NCBI GenBank assembly: GCA_020736575.1
Contig: JAGPYM010000015.1
Span: 744,001 to 808,000 of the forward strand
DNA from: Thelonectria olida
Lineage: Eukaryota; Ascomycota; Sordariomycetes; Hypocreales; Nectriaceae
Length of the DNA stretch: 64,000 bases
Direction of reading: 5' to 3'
Under the pieces are notes generated by a model that had not been told where the DNA came from, did not search any database, and saw only the letters and a program-made list of their open reading frames with translations. The translations under genes and the position numbers were made by a program. This document shows positions 54,421-64,000 of this stretch, in pieces (the stretch's first letter is position 1; the number at the start of each line of letters is the position of its first letter).

Positions 54421-57320
54421 CTACAAGTCCAGATCAGGGTTGAACTCGAGCGCGACCCAAACATCGACATTAGGGCCATCGCCGGCCTGCCACTTGTGGT
54501 AGGGGTAGGACACCACATTGTCTTTGCCCCGGACAAGGTTGCCGTACGAGTCCCGATTCCACATGCCGCCGTGCTCATGCAGCCTGGGAACGGGTACATG
54601 CTCGAAGCGATCCGCGTCAGTCCCGGTAGGCACGTCGGGAGGTGAGATGAGGCGAGACATGCCTCCGTTGCCAGTTCCGGGGGAGAGGCAGATGTGAAGC
54701 TCCTCGAACATGGCGTCGCTGTGGTTATGCGCTCCGCAATTGACCTTGGTTCCTATTCGCGTCATGTGGTTAGACTCGTGCTTCTTTTATAAAGACAAGG
54801 TTGGAGCAAGGGGAGCATTACCGGCAGTCCAGAACTGCATGTGGCAAATCTCGGACTTGTCATCAATAAAGCGGAAATAGAACCCGGTGAGGTTGTAAAA
54901 GTCCAGGCCCTTGAACGAGCCTCCCCACCAGAGATCCTCAACTTTGATGAATCCCAGCGATGGGGGTTGGAGGCCGAGCTTGCTTGTGTCCATGGTGAGT
55001 TTCACGGGGACGTCTGCCGCCGAGGCATATTCGCCAGGGTTTCCTAGGGGATCGAAGCGCAGAATGATGGCACCCTTTTTTGCGTCTGCAGTAAGACTCT
55101 GGTCGTCGCTGGTTACAGGTTCGACCGCGGGGAACCCAGCATCCGCAAGGGGTCGACGGACGGTTGTTGTGTCGGAAGCCGATCCGTAGATAACCTTGAT
55201 ACCCTGTCCCGGAAGAAGCGGAATCTTGCTGTTCTTGGGATGGGCCTCGACGCTGATGGCGTAGTTTGCAATCTCAATCAGAGGCGACTGGTAAGCAGTC
55301 TTTAGGTCCGCGGGATGGGCGAGATAGATCATGCCTTCATTGTCCCAGATGGTAGAGACGATAGGAGCCGAACTTGGGGCTTCGCTCGCGGCAACCGTCT
55401 GATTCAGGTGCAGAGTTGTGACGGGCTTTGGTTCCTCATTGTTCTCCGTGATGGTATATCCAATGGAGGCGACGTCAAGCTTGCCAGCTCCGCCAAAGTC
55501 ACTGATGTTGTTAGATCGTCGTTGGAACTTGTGATGAAATGGCCTGACTCACCCAACGGCGATATGAACCGAGGACTCATCAGCAATCCTCCATTTGGCA
55601 AACAAGCCCTTCTCGATATCGATGACCTTGTAGTACATGATGCCCTGCAAGAATATGTTAGTCAATCTATGTGGTCGTTAAAAGTCTTAGTCACATACCT
55701 TGTTTGGGTTGAAACCAGGTTGCGCCTACAAAGACTACTTGTTAACACTCACTCGACCCTTGAGCTTAGATTAGTTACCAACCGGGATAGCATTGCCGTT
55801 CGAATCTCGGTCTAGAGGACCAAAGAGAGCGACAAGGAACTCGTCGTCTCCATCGCCTACCTTGCAGTTAGCGGCTGGACCAACAATAGCATTAAGAACG
55901 TGGACTGCTTGCCATCGAAATCTCCGCACACGACGAAGTGACCGGGTCCATCTCCCCTCTTCTGACGTTGGTTCGGGGTTCCATAGACGTCCAGGACGTG
56001 TCGCTTCCACTTGGCACTCTTCATTCTACGGCTGGTCTTGGTGTAGACACAAGCCGCAATACCATCCAAGGGGTCAAGAGTTGCGATATACGCAAATGGA
56101 TCGTCGCCCAGCTTACCTACATCAGCACATCCTGTACCCCAGTGATCTCCACTACCTGGTGTCTCTGATGAGGCAGACTGTCTTGCTTCTTTCGGCTCTC
56201 CGATGCCGATGAGTTCGCGCTTCCAGGTGCCATCCTCATGGTACAACCACGTGGTGCCTTCTCTGGACGAGATGATCATCGAATCAAGGCCATCGAGGCC
56301 ATTGAACCTGTTGTCAAATCGTCAGTAAACTCGCAAGGACTGCCCGAAATCATGTCTTTGAAGCTCACTTTTTTGTAGTGATTTCGTGGATAACAGTAAA
56401 GTTGCTGTCATCAATAACGTCACGCTGCCATTCGGTGCTATAATGAGTTTAGAGAAGCTCCTGAGCCTTCAAAGAGGCTTCTACTTACGCCTCGAGAACA
56501 TTCTCCGGAGCCTGGAAACGGATGATGGGGATGGGCGTGGTCTAAGAAGCTCATCAGATACCGACATGACTTTCAAGAGCGATCCAACCGGCCTACCTTG
56601 TCGTGAGCGCCATGGATCACGGATGCGGCGACGATTTCAAGGAAAGACCTATATCCGTCAATATTGCTAATCATTTGCGTCAAACTGGTGTTATTCCTCA
56701 CTTCTGAGTGAAATATCCAGCCTTCATTCGGTGCATGGCGGGCCATCGGCCGATCTTCCGCTGCTTCCATGGACCAGATCCCAGCTTGTCCCGACCAGGG
56801 TTTTCAAACCAGGAGATCCATCCGCCTTGCATATCACACTCAAGCATGGACGGGCCGTAGTCGTGGCAAACGACCAAATCCATCAACCCATTCTTGGTGA
56901 CGTCGACAGGGAGGACCGCAACTGGAGAGCTGAGCTTTGCAATGACGTGGTTGGTCCAAGCTAAGGCAGGTTCTTAGTATGGACAATGTTTGAACGATGA
57001 AATGAGTGCATACGCTTCGTGAGTGCCTCCGCATTGTCTCCGGTTTGACCGCGGGCCTCATTTTCGGCAATCGGGTTGTCTAAGAATTCGACAACGCCTG
57101 AGACAAGGCCCGAGCTGCTGTCTTGTTAGCCTCCATATTGGTGAGCGATATTTAACGGTACATACGTGATGAGGCCAGGAACTCGGTCCTTGTCACTGCA
57201 ACGGAAAGACTCGACCCAATAGCCATCCTGACTTCGGGCCTCAATAACAGAGCTGCCAAAGGACGGAACAGTCACAGCAGCAGGCTGACCAGAACGGTCG
57301 GGGCCCTTAGACATAACCAT
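54421..57320 (-). CDS. Aldos-2-ulose dehydratase / 1,5-anhydro-D-fructose dehydratase homologue (769 aa, 12 exons)
   Basis: Exons in order are 57166-57320, 57014-57117, 56702-56960, 56597-56666, 56489-56541, 56369-56437, 55913-56307, 55783-55856, 55699-55725, 55553-55644, 54822-55501 and 54421-54752 (2310 nt, frame kept). The first 400 residues are FG-GAP/propeller-like, with DVTKNGLMDLVVCHDYG and CGDFDG-DGDDEFLVALFG. The second half has cupin-type metal sites: GAHNHSDAMFEELH (His668, His670, Glu676, His679) and HEHGG (His718, His720). The sequence fits the basidiomycete enzyme that dehydrates and isomerises 1,5-anhydro-D-fructose to microthecin and glucosone to cortalcerone. It ends at VALEFNPDLDL, so the C-terminal lectin-like domain of that enzyme is absent. 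No signal peptide. One intron (55857-55912) is GC-AG; the donor at 55782 is weak. It is divergent from the glucan lyase. Confidence 0.85.
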
Positions 57321-57423
57321 GGTTGCTAACGCTCCCACAGAGGACAAGAAATGCGTAAAGGATGAAGTAACCGAGGGTTGTGGATATTTGGTCTAGTTGG
57401 CTCGCTCCATGGGCACAGCACCA

Positions 57424-57430
57424 TTTTATA
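57424..57430 (-). promoter_or_regulatory. TATA-like element of the dehydratase gene
   Basis: Read on the minus strand it is TATAAAA, 104 bp upstream of the ATG at 57320. Confidence 0.5.
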
Positions 57431-57828
57431 CATATTTCTTAAGCTGTCCTGAGTGTGACTCCCGCAAGACAAATCAAGTTTTCCCCTTCAAGCGATAGGG
57501 GGGCGGGAATGAAAGTAATTGCATCATACTACGTGTGTCTCGATGAGACATTCGCGAGCCTCTCAACTCCCCGCGTCGAAGTCAGACAATGCGAAGGACC
57601 GACATATGCAACCGAATCCAAGCAACATGACAACACGGTGTTTGTATTTATTCGCAATTGACCTATTAGAATATATTTACAACCACGAGGCTGGTTTTAC
57701 AGAGCCGTTCCGGGAATGTGAGTGATGCGTTGTTCATCTTTTGCTCGTTCCGGTGCGTTTTGAAAGTTCAGCTTATGCACAAGGTCGTATCCATTCTATT
57801 ATTAAGATTAATTACGGACACCGAGGTG

Positions 57829-57841
57829 CCGAGGGACTCGG
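57829..57841. promoter_or_regulatory. Inverted repeat CCGAG-N3-CTCGG, candidate zinc-cluster regulator site
   Basis: A perfect 5-bp palindrome with a 3-bp spacer lies inside the shared promoter. It forms a CCG-N7-CGG pair, like targets of Zn(2)Cys(6) proteins. The binding protein is unknown. Confidence 0.35.
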
Positions 57842-58344
57842 CAGAAACAGTAAGAGCACATACATTGCTTTCGGGAGTTCGCATATGCGTGGCAGAACTG
57901 CATTCCAACGAGCCTCCTCGATGTGTCCTATTGGCTACTACGCAGCTGATCGGCTTGCAAAAGGAGATTTTAGATCGCGGGGTAACGTGGCTGAGAAGGG
58001 AGAGCGGGAAGAAAACTGTATTTGAATCATGGCTTGCTGCATGGATTGTACGAGGATTACGAGAGTTGATTGCTTGCTTGTTTACTAAAGACCAATATGG
58101 GAACTTTCTTGCAATGCATTCGTCACCGGATCGCACTCGTCTCAGCAAATACCGCGATCAACATGAACTCTTGCCATATGAGCGATGTCCATTCATTCCG
58201 AGCAAACACGGCTCGGCGGTATGCCTCTCCAGACTTTGTCTGAGAATAATCTAATTTTACAGCTCAGCTACATCCGGACTGTCATGATGCATGTTGCAAT
58301 CTGGTCACATTCTATCAGGTCGTATAGCTCGACCTTGAACAAGT

Positions 58345-58350
58345 TATATA
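58345..58350 (+). promoter_or_regulatory. TATA-like element of the glucan lyase gene
   Basis: TATATA lies 103 bp before the start codon, followed by a pyrimidine-rich tract (tcttccttaataac). Confidence 0.5.
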
Positions 58351-58452
58351 CTCCTCTATCTGCCATCGATGGTCTCCTTCTGTTCTCATCATCACTATCA
58401 TTCACTCTTCCTTAATAACTAATTACAACAACCTCATCACCATCCAAGCACC

Positions 58453-61400
58453 ATGTCGGACCTCGAAGCAACCAAGCTCAGAGACCCTTACATCTTTGTC
58501 AAGGCCGACGACTTCTTCAAGGACGTTGATACGTCCGCGAACAAAGTCAAGCGACCTGCGACCATTGCCTACCGCGCCGCGGACCAGACTCTGGACGATG
58601 GCAGCAAGAACCCGGCCTGCAGTCACGGTCGTGTCTTCCGTTTCAACGATGACTCGTTGCTCTTGATCCAGTTCATGCGTCCCAGGGTGTGGAGGATTCG
58701 TTTTGATCCTAACAACCGCAAGGCTTCTGACTTTACGGATTTCAACACGTGAGTATCTCTACGTCATTCTTCATGGTTCAAAGCTGACCACTCACCAGTC
58801 GAACCATCATCCAAGATACTCTCACCCAGCTTATCAGCACCCTCGATGCCGTCGAGGGCGTCAACTGGGCCGTTGAAATGGTCGAGGACCCCAGGTACTA
58901 CATCCTGCAGTCCGTCCTGGACCCCGATACCGAGCAGCGAAAAGTGCAAGTCCAGCTCTGGATCCAGCGAGACCCCTTCCAGATCATTGCTGTCCGTGTT
59001 TTGACAAACCAAGTGCCTGCGGAGAAGCTACCGGAAATTCAGAACTTTGAATCCGACGCCATGAAGCAGCTGAGCCTCCCCACTACCAAGGGTGCCGAGG
59101 CTGCCATCATCTGGAAGACGGAGCCTAGAGGCTTGCAGTACAATGACTATGCCACTGTCCTCGCTGTGGAGAAGTCAGTCACGGCTGATTACATGGGTTT
59201 CGGAGAGCAGGGTGGCAAGGACTTCTTCAAGAAGAACACCTACATGAACTACTTCAGTATGTGAAACCATGGCAGCGTGAATGAAGGGTCACTAACAATG
59301 AGTCTGCAAGATTTCGACAACATGAGGTACCAGAACGTTTACGGTCAGGGGCCTCTCGATGACCGTGAGCCTCTCTACCACTCCGAACCTTTCTGGGTCG
59401 AGGTCGACTCTCACCCGGGATACCAATCCCAGATTGGAACCTTCATCGACAACTACTCCCACATCTGCGTCGATGTAGGCGTTAAGGACCCCAACGTCAT
59501 CCGCGTTGCAACCAGGTTCAACAGCTTCCACGCCATTGTCGTTGCCGGGGACAGCATGGAGGACCTCATCATGCAGTACACGTCCATTGTCGGCAAGCCC
59601 AAGCTCAAGCCCCGCTACGTGCTCGGATATCATCAGGCCTGCTATGGATACGATACCCAAGAGTCGGTTATCGAGGCCATTGACGAGTATCGCAAGGCCA
59701 ACATCCCCATCGACGGCATGCACATCGACGTCGACATGCAGGACGACTACCGTACCTTCACCATCGACAAGAGAGAGGGCCACTTCCCCGACCCAGTCAC
59801 CATGTTCAAGACGCTGAGGGACAAGGGCATCAAGTGCTGCACCAACATCACCCCGTACATCAACTCTGTTCCTCCCACACAAGGAGAGTATTCGACGCTT
59901 AAGGAAGGCCTCGAGGGGGATCTCTTCATCAAGGACCAGCGCGACTTGGATCCCTCGGCCCCTCACGCCCACCAGCAACGGTATATGGAGTGGGGTGGTG
60001 GAAACCAGTACTTCAGGGCTCCCATTTCCGACAGACCCGACTACTTTGAACCGGACCACTACGACTTTGGCCAGGTCTTCAACAGCGGCCAGCCGTTCCA
60101 CGGTGGTGTCTTCTATGGCTGGGGCAACGGACATCCCGGACACTACCCCAACCTGAACAACAAGGACGTTCGCAAGTGGTGGGGAAAGCAGTACAAGTAC
60201 CTCTTCGAGTGCGGCCTGGACTTTGTCTGGCAGGACATGACGTCTCCTTGTATTGCGGAGCAGTATGGCGATATGAAGTCGTAAGTTACATCTAACGCCC
60301 TCGCTTCAGCGGTCCTTCCATCTAACCATTTTTTTAGTCTGCCATTCCGACTTTTGCTTGACTCCGATGGCTGGTCGGGCGACCCAGACCGAGCCAAGCA
60401 GCGAAAGGCTATCGAGATCTGGTCTCTGTACAGCTACAACCTTCACAAGGCGACCTATCACGGCCTCAACAACATCCACAAGGTCAGCCCCCAATTGGCC
60501 TGGAGAGAGAACCGCCGCAACCTCATCATCGGCCGAGGCAGCTTCATCGGCAGCCATCGTTACGCTGGCCTATGGACGGGTGATAACTCGTCGACTTGGG
60601 ACTTCCTCAACATCTCTGTCGCCCAAGTTCTTTCCCTCGGGTTGTCTGGTATTACCATCTCGGGACAGGATGTGGGAGGATTCGAGTTCATCGATGGTGA
60701 GCGCGACTTTGCCAACCCCGAACTCCTGATCCGATGGTACTGCGCTTACTCCATGCTGCCATGGTTCCGGTAAGATTGTCACCCTTGGACACTAATTATT
60801 TTTGTACGCAAAGCTCACCAGGTGATAGAAACCACTACACCAAGAGACGTGATTGGATGGATGGCCCCCGCAAGGGCACGATGCGAAAGGATGGCAAGCT
60901 CTTCCAGGAGCCCTATGCTTATCAGAAGTTCTATGAGCAGAACCAGGACAAGTTCCAAGGGCGCGAAGCCATGCTGTATCGCGCCGTCCTCCCGATCTGC
61001 CGCTACTACATCCGTCTTCGATACAGCTTGATGCAGCTTCTCTACGATGCCATGTTCGAGAACATGATCACTGGACTCCCTATTGCTCGATCAATGGTAG
61101 GCCGACTCCCAGCACACCCAACGAATCGGGCAATTACTAACGCTGGGAATCTGATAGGCAATCACGGATGATCTTGACCGAACTCTCTTCGCCGATGATG
61201 TAAGTTTGGTGCCTCATCGCAAAAGGGTCTATCTAACCAGGATTGTTTTACTTGCAGAACAAACGCTTCCTTGGCAGCCAGTACTTCGTCCGCAAGGACT
61301 TGCTCGTGGCGCCCGCCCTGCTTCCCGAGAGCCAGCGCAACACGCGCAAGCTCTATCTCCCCTACCCCGACGACTGGTACCCCATGAACCTGCGACCCGA

Positions 61401-62251
61401 CGAGCCCATCGGTGTCGCGCTGAGCCCGCTCGTCGACGGTGGAAGCCACGTCGAGTATGGCTGCCACATCAGCGACCAGTACTCTCAGCTTCCATACGTC
61501 ACGCCCATGTATGTTCGAGAAGGTAATGCATCACCGCTTCTGCTGTTTCGGTTCACTGTGTTAATCCAGAGTATAGGTGCCATCATCCCCAAGGTGGAGG
61601 TCAGGGACTACATTCCGGACCCTTCGCTGCCCGCGCAAGATCCCAACCCGATCACTCTGCACGTGTATCCCGGAAAGGACAACGTATGTCATCGCACAAC
61701 GAAAGTCGACTACAGCCCTTGCTAACAGATTGCAGACGTACGACATGTTCATTGACGATGGAATCTCGCGAGACAGCGCTCCTACTCTGCGCAGCCAGGG
61801 CGGACAGGTGAACCCGGATGAGGTTCGCCGCACCAGGAGCGACCCCAAGGCCGCAGACAAGTACTGCAAGCTTGTTGTTGAGCAGGTGAGATTGCCCCGG
61901 AAGAATTTGCGAATGTGCAATGCTTTACGAACGAGAACTAACACATCGCCTTTCTAGAAAACGACCAAGTTTGCTTCCGAGGACTCGGCCGTCAGCTTCT
62001 CTCGCCGCCTGACCATCAAGTCTGCCTGGAACGAATACGGCGACGTGTCCAAGATTGTGGGCAACATGTACACGGTCGTCTTCTGGCACGACGTGTCTGT
62101 CAACCTCAGCTCCATCCAGCTCGTCTGCCAGAACAACCCGCAGTGGGAGACCAACGTTGGCTACCGCGCCACCATTGTCAAGATCCCCGTTGCCGATGCT
62201 CACAGTGCCAACGGAGTCGACATCCGCCTGCAACACAACAGCTCTATTTGA
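58453..62251 (+). CDS. Alpha-1,4-glucan lyase, GH31 family (1093 aa, 10 exons)
   Basis: Exons are 58453-58748, 58799-59256, 59311-60280, 60338-60769, 60829-61096, 61158-61199, 61258-61522, 61577-61683, 61736-61885 and 61958-62251 (3282 nt). The enzyme cleaves alpha-1,4-glucans from the non-reducing end, releasing 1,5-anhydro-D-fructose by elimination instead of hydrolysis. The GH31 catalytic Asp is in FVWQDMTSPCI (Asp560) and the acid/base Asp in WTGDNSSTW (Asp657). In GH31 glucosidases the first motif reads DMNEPS; DMTxPxI is the lyase form. Other lyase blocks are GYHQACYGYDTQESV, MHIDVDMQDDYRTFT and FRNHYTKRRDWMDGP. The length equals that of known fungal lyases. No signal peptide is seen, which points to intracellular glycogen as substrate. 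It is divergent from the dehydratase, which would use its product. One exon is only 42 bp. Confidence 0.95.
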
Positions 62252-64000
62252 GAGGCAGGGTACCATTTGTGCTTTATTGACGGCTTCATGAAGACGTCTT
62301 AATTTTTGATTCGTCAGAAAACGTAATAAGAAGAAGAAGAAAAAGGCTGGAACAGAAAAGAAAAACAGTGGAGGGGGGGAAACTATGAAAACAATCACTT
62401 GGAGATGTCACTCGTTATAATATTACCACAATTAATTAGTCTAGTCAAAAGACAAGATCAGCCGCGTTCCCCTAGCCAGATGCTCCTGTGAATGAGACCC
62501 GAGAACCACGACGCCTGTTGCCAGGTGTAAGATGAAAAACGCAGGCAAGTAAAGACGCGAAACCGACACGGAGTTGACGGGCTGTTGCCGATCCGGCCAG
62601 GCGGTGGCCGGGGAGAGACTGCCGGCCGGTGGCTGATGACCCGACCCGCCATGCGTTATTGGGCCGTGGCAAGTCGTTAGAGGGGCGTAACTCTAAGATT
62701 CCGCAGAGGTAGTCAGTCTGTTCCCATCCAGGGCTCAGCTTGAGGTAAAGGTACTTGTGGCTGCGTCAAGTTCACGCCTCCCCCCAGCCCCTTTAACTGC
62801 ATGTGAACAGTATATGCATATACTGTATACAAGTTTAGCTACGCTTGGAGACCAACAAGATGCAAGTGAAATAGGTGAGAGTTAACAGTTCAGTCTCTTC
62901 CAAACGAACCGCGGTGCAATAAATACTTGTTTCGCAGAGAAATTGTGATTGAGCTAACAAATCCTACTAAACTCGCAAGAACTGTTATCCAACAGCCAGT
63001 CATGTCCATCATTGCGACACAAATCTCTCATCAAGATCTCACTACGGGCATAGGGTAGGACCTGCGAAATGGCACCGTCCATAAAGTATGTACACATCGA
63101 TTTAGCATTTTTTAGTCTCAAACTCTTGAGCACATCTTTCGCATGCGTCGTCGTCCTTCACATGCTTTGTCAATATCAAGAGACGCGACATGATGGGCGT
63201 CTTTCGGAGATGAGGATTACGTATACCTCCAATCAGAAAGCAACCGTGATGAAGAGATTTCACCATCTCCATCCGCTAGCAAGCCTCGTCGTCTTGTCTC
63301 CCATGGTGATGTCTTGTTATGGAGAAGTGACAGGCCGCTCCACAGCCAAAATTCTGCCGTCGCAAAATTTTAGGCGGTCAGACGACTGTTTGCCGACCCA
63401 CTCTCGATGGTATAAAACATCGTCGTCCCTTCGTTCCTTTGGACTTTTTTTTTCTTTCTTCTGTATGTCGACAATACTTCAGAGAATCATTTCTATAGTA
63501 TTCGACCTTCTCTTGGTTCCTAACAAGAGCCACAGATCCCACCCTGGTTGATGAGTGTATATCCTCGACATCCTAGAGTGAATACCTTGGTCCTCTCGCT
63601 CTGTCCGCAAGGCCGGCGGCGTCACCTCTGGTGGCTGCTGTATAGAGAGTTGTTTTCCTCTTGATGATCTCGACCCCGTTTGCGGTCTGCCTTCGGGCGC
63701 GCTTTCGGGGTGGGTGTCGATGGACGTCTGACAGGCTTTTCTTTTTCGTTGCTCCCTGAGGCTTGCTTCGGGCGTGAGGAAGAAGTTTTGTTCAAAGTGG
63801 CATATTTGGACGCAGTCTAAGACATTGTCTTGACTTCTAAACGAGCTACATGTGAAGTAATGGTAGCCGCCTTACTGCGATATGTACTCGAAAGATCCTG
63901 CGACTTTCGTGGCCCCATTGAGTCGTATACACACGATGCACGCACACTGCCTACCCCTCTATCAAGAGATAAATCGGAACTGAAGAGGTCCTCAGCACGC
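62252..64000. other. 3' flank of the glucan lyase gene and right edge of the window
   Basis: No gene is firmly supported. A plus frame at 63069-63551 starts with ATG but lacks any family resemblance. On the minus strand, about 63622-63805 reads as a basic, proline-rich segment (KPVRRPSTPTPKARPKADRK) ending in a stop. It could be the last exon of a gene starting beyond the window, but a second frame is open over the same bases. Confidence 0.35.

Larger units (their letters stand above)
57321..58452. promoter_or_regulatory. Shared divergent promoter of the dehydratase and glucan lyase genes
   Basis: 1132 bp lie between the two start codons. A minus-strand TATAAAA lies at 57424-57430, about 104 bp before the dehydratase ATG. 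A plus-strand TATATA lies at 58345-58350, about 103 bp before the lyase ATG. In between, 57829-57841 is a perfect inverted repeat CCGAG-GGA-CTCGG (CCG-N7-CGG), preceded by another CCGAG at 57821. This is a plausible Zn(2)Cys(6) site. Open frames in this region have no support. Confidence 0.55.

Noticed and set aside
57569..57982. CreA-type hexamers (57569-57574 minus, 57977-57982 plus) suggesting glucose repression
   Set aside because: The SYGGRG consensus is expected about four times by chance in 1.1 kb, so two sites carry no weight.
57718..58254. 178-residue plus-strand frame in the shared promoter
   Set aside because: No good start and no family match. It sits where both neighbouring promoters must be.
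59292..60143. 283-residue minus-strand open frame
   Set aside because: It is antisense to the largest glucan lyase exon, another codon-bias by-product.
63069..63551. 160-residue plus-strand open frame
   Set aside because: Composition and pattern look random; no domain and no support from neighbours.
63622..63990. Minus-strand basic, proline-rich segment that might be the last exon of an off-window gene
   Set aside because: Two overlapping minus frames are open over the same bases and the splice choice is ambiguous, so it is not annotated as a gene.

Overview
This looks like nuclear DNA of a filamentous ascomycete (Pezizomycotina, probably Sordariomycetes). Introns are short (about 48-120 bp, mostly GT...CTRAY...AG), gene spacing is 0.1-3 kb, and the gene families are typical of that group: Zn(2)Cys(6) regulators, HET-domain and NACHT-ankyrin genes, an RTA1 protein, an MFS permease, a DUF7136-like secreted protein and F-box proteins. 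Species cannot be fixed from the sequence. Exon boundaries were worked out by hand from reading frames and splice signals.

Layout. 1-9.5 kb: the 3' half of a cytochrome P450, two convergent Zn(2)Cys(6) regulators, an RTA1-like membrane protein and a beta-lactamase-fold serine hydrolase. This resembles the edge of a secondary-metabolism or detoxification group. 9.7-14 kb: a DUF7136-like secreted protein whose reading frame is broken, then 3.5 kb without a recognisable gene. 14-21 kb: a 7-TM protein, then a HET-domain gene head-to-head with a NACHT-ankyrin gene that has lost its middle. 21-30 kb: an extended-SDR reductase, a regulator without a zinc finger, a DUF2235 hydrolase, and an MFS permease divergent from a Zn(2)Cys(6) regulator with repeated CGGCGG sites between them. 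30-41 kb: a gene-poor stretch with an EgtD-like methyltransferase, an F-box-like protein and a second 7-TM protein. 41-46 kb: a 1209-residue secreted protein with six tandem six-cysteine modules, then a decayed retropepsin-like gene. 46-54 kb: a phosphotransferase-fold protein, small uncertain ORFs and an F-box protein.

54.4-62.3 kb holds the most interesting unit. A 12-exon gene for an aldos-2-ulose dehydratase/1,5-anhydro-D-fructose dehydratase homologue lies divergently from a 10-exon GH31 alpha-1,4-glucan lyase gene across a 1.1 kb shared promoter. The lyase would release 1,5-anhydro-D-fructose from glycogen or starch, and the dehydratase would turn it into microthecin or ascopyrone-type dihydropyranones. 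Neither protein has a visible signal peptide, so an intracellular glycogen-to-anhydrofructose route is likely. Both genes have far more introns than their neighbours, and the dehydratase lacks the C-terminal lectin-like domain known from the basidiomycete enzyme.
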